The notes beneath the pieces were generated by a model. It was not told the DNA's origin, searched no databases, and saw only the letters and a program-made list of their open reading frames with translations. Positions 7,488 to 8,037 of a stretch of 8,037 nt of DNA are shown piece after piece (the stretch's first letter is position 1; every line of letters starts with the position of its first letter). Origin of the DNA: Synergistaceae bacterium (lineage in GTDB: Bacteria > Synergistota > Synergistia > Synergistales > Aminobacteriaceae); contig JAFVEW010000254.1 in the NCBI GenBank assembly GCA_017475805.1, positions 1-8,037 on the forward strand. Reading direction: 5' to 3'. Position numbers and translations under genes: made by a program.

Positions 7488-7991
7488 TTACATAATCGCA
7501 GACTTGACCGAAGATACAATACTCTCAACATAAAGCGAGAAGTTTCTAAGCTCTGGTATCGTTCCGCGCGGAAGATTTACAGAAAGCAAAACGCTAAACA
7601 CAACGTAAAGCACTATAGTTACTAAGACTGAGAAAATAGCAAGCCTTATAACATGTTTCTGGCCGAGCAGCAAGCCGTAAAAGAATAAAACAAGCACACA
7701 AGTAGGCATATATCCTAAAGGCTCAAGAATAAAACTTGCCGCTATTACGAGAGCTATACCCATGCAAAGACGGGCGCGGACGCTCAATAAAACATCAAGA
7801 TGAAAATCAGGATTATTTCTATTCTTTCTGATTATGTTGATGATATTTATGGCAATGCAGATGAGCAATAAAATTATAATAGCTTTTGGCCAAACATCAG
7901 GCTTGAGCGTGTAAGGGTTGCGCGCTGTTCTCTCAGGGATCGGAGCCTCAAGAACGTTGAAGAAGTAGGCATACAAAAGCCCCAGCCACAA
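7488..7991 (-). CDS. tctB: Tripartite tricarboxylate transporter small subunit TctB, start uncertain (possible frameshift at N-terminus)
   Basis: Small membrane subunit of the Tct transporter, directly upstream of tctA as in known tctCBA operons. Hydrophobic segments visible in the 167-residue frame include one after DVWPK (about 33-52), a second near 73-90 ending in EPLGY, and a further pair at about 95-135; this agrees with the 4-helix TctB pattern. EPLGYMPTCVLVLFF is characteristic of the family. The start given is a TTG with no ribosome binding site and would begin inside what looks like the first membrane helix. In the same frame a TGA at 8010-8012 blocks extension. A good GTG start with AGGAG lies at 8015-8017, in a neighbouring frame that ends after three codons. 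Inserting one T would give MFDLICNVLLWLGLLYAYFF, a complete first helix. Family is secure; start is unsettled. Confidence 0.82.
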   Translation of the reverse strand: MWLGLLYAYFFNVLEAPIPERTARNPYTLKPDVWPKAIIILLLICIAINIINIIRKNRNNPDFHLDVLLSVRARLCMGIALVIAASFILEPLGYMPTCVLVLFFYGLLLGQKHVIRLAIFSVLVTIVLYVVFSVLLSVNLPRGTIPELRNFSLYVESIVSSVKSAIM

Positions 7992-8014
7992 AAGGACGTT
8001 GCAAATTAATCAAA

Positions 8015-8031
8015 CACGTGAAATTTCTCCT
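8015..8031 (-). promoter_or_regulatory. Ribosome binding site and GTG start probably belonging to tctB
   Basis: On the minus strand AGGAG (8031-8027, preceded by AA) is followed after nine bases by GTG (8017-8015). Spacing and quality are those of a genuine start, but the frame GTG TTT GAT TAA stops at once. The tctB frame is entered by slipping back one base, or by adding one T, after GAT. It may also be the tail of an upstream gene that overlaps this site; the window end prevents checking. Confidence 0.6.
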
Positions 8032-8037
8032 TTGTAA

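Noticed and set aside
1..8037. CRISPR array, insertion sequence, tRNA/rRNA or phage-type elements
   Set aside because: No direct repeat arrays, transposase motifs, inverted terminal repeats or RNA-gene patterns were seen; nearly all of the window is coding.

Overview
The window looks like part of a bacterial chromosome, moderately AT-rich, from an anaerobe living on organic or amino acids. It is densely packed with carboxylate-type transport and catabolic genes. The mix of a TAXI-type TRAP transporter, a tripartite tricarboxylate (Tct) transporter, a PdxA2-like dehydrogenase and a soluble FrdA-like flavoprotein fits Synergistota or a related carboxylate-using anaerobe. That assignment is an inference from gene content and style; no 16S or other marker is present.

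Left part, plus strand (1-5837): a five-gene collinear block that looks like one operon. It opens with the C-terminal half of a PdxA2-type (D-threonate/D-erythronate 4-phosphate) dehydrogenase, cut by the window edge. A 57-nt gap follows, then a TAXI-family TRAP solute-binding lipoprotein, a short-chain dehydrogenase/reductase (SDR) whose start overlaps the binding-protein gene by 23 nt, a fused 657-residue TRAP permease 24 nt later, and a 507-residue FAD flavoprotein joined to the permease by an ATGA overlap. The block ends in a strong intrinsic terminator at about 5866-5910. The simplest reading is uptake of a small hydroxy- or keto-acid by the TRAP system, followed by oxidation or reduction by the SDR, flavoprotein and PdxA2 enzymes. 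The actual substrate cannot be read from the sequence.

Middle (5838-5979): a non-coding convergent junction with two back-to-back intrinsic terminators, one for each strand.

Right part, minus strand (5980-8037): tctB followed by tctA, in the usual order of a tripartite tricarboxylate transporter operon, read toward the TRAP block. The binding protein (tctC) is not in the window and could lie upstream, past position 8037. The start of tctB is abnormal. A good ribosome binding site and GTG start sit at 8015-8031, but that frame stops after three codons, and a single extra T would join it to the tctB frame.

The points most worth a second look are the flavoprotein, whose FrdA-like fold has substitutions at two expected dicarboxylate-site positions, the broken or misread tctB start, and the TRAP operon that has an SDR between binding protein and permease.
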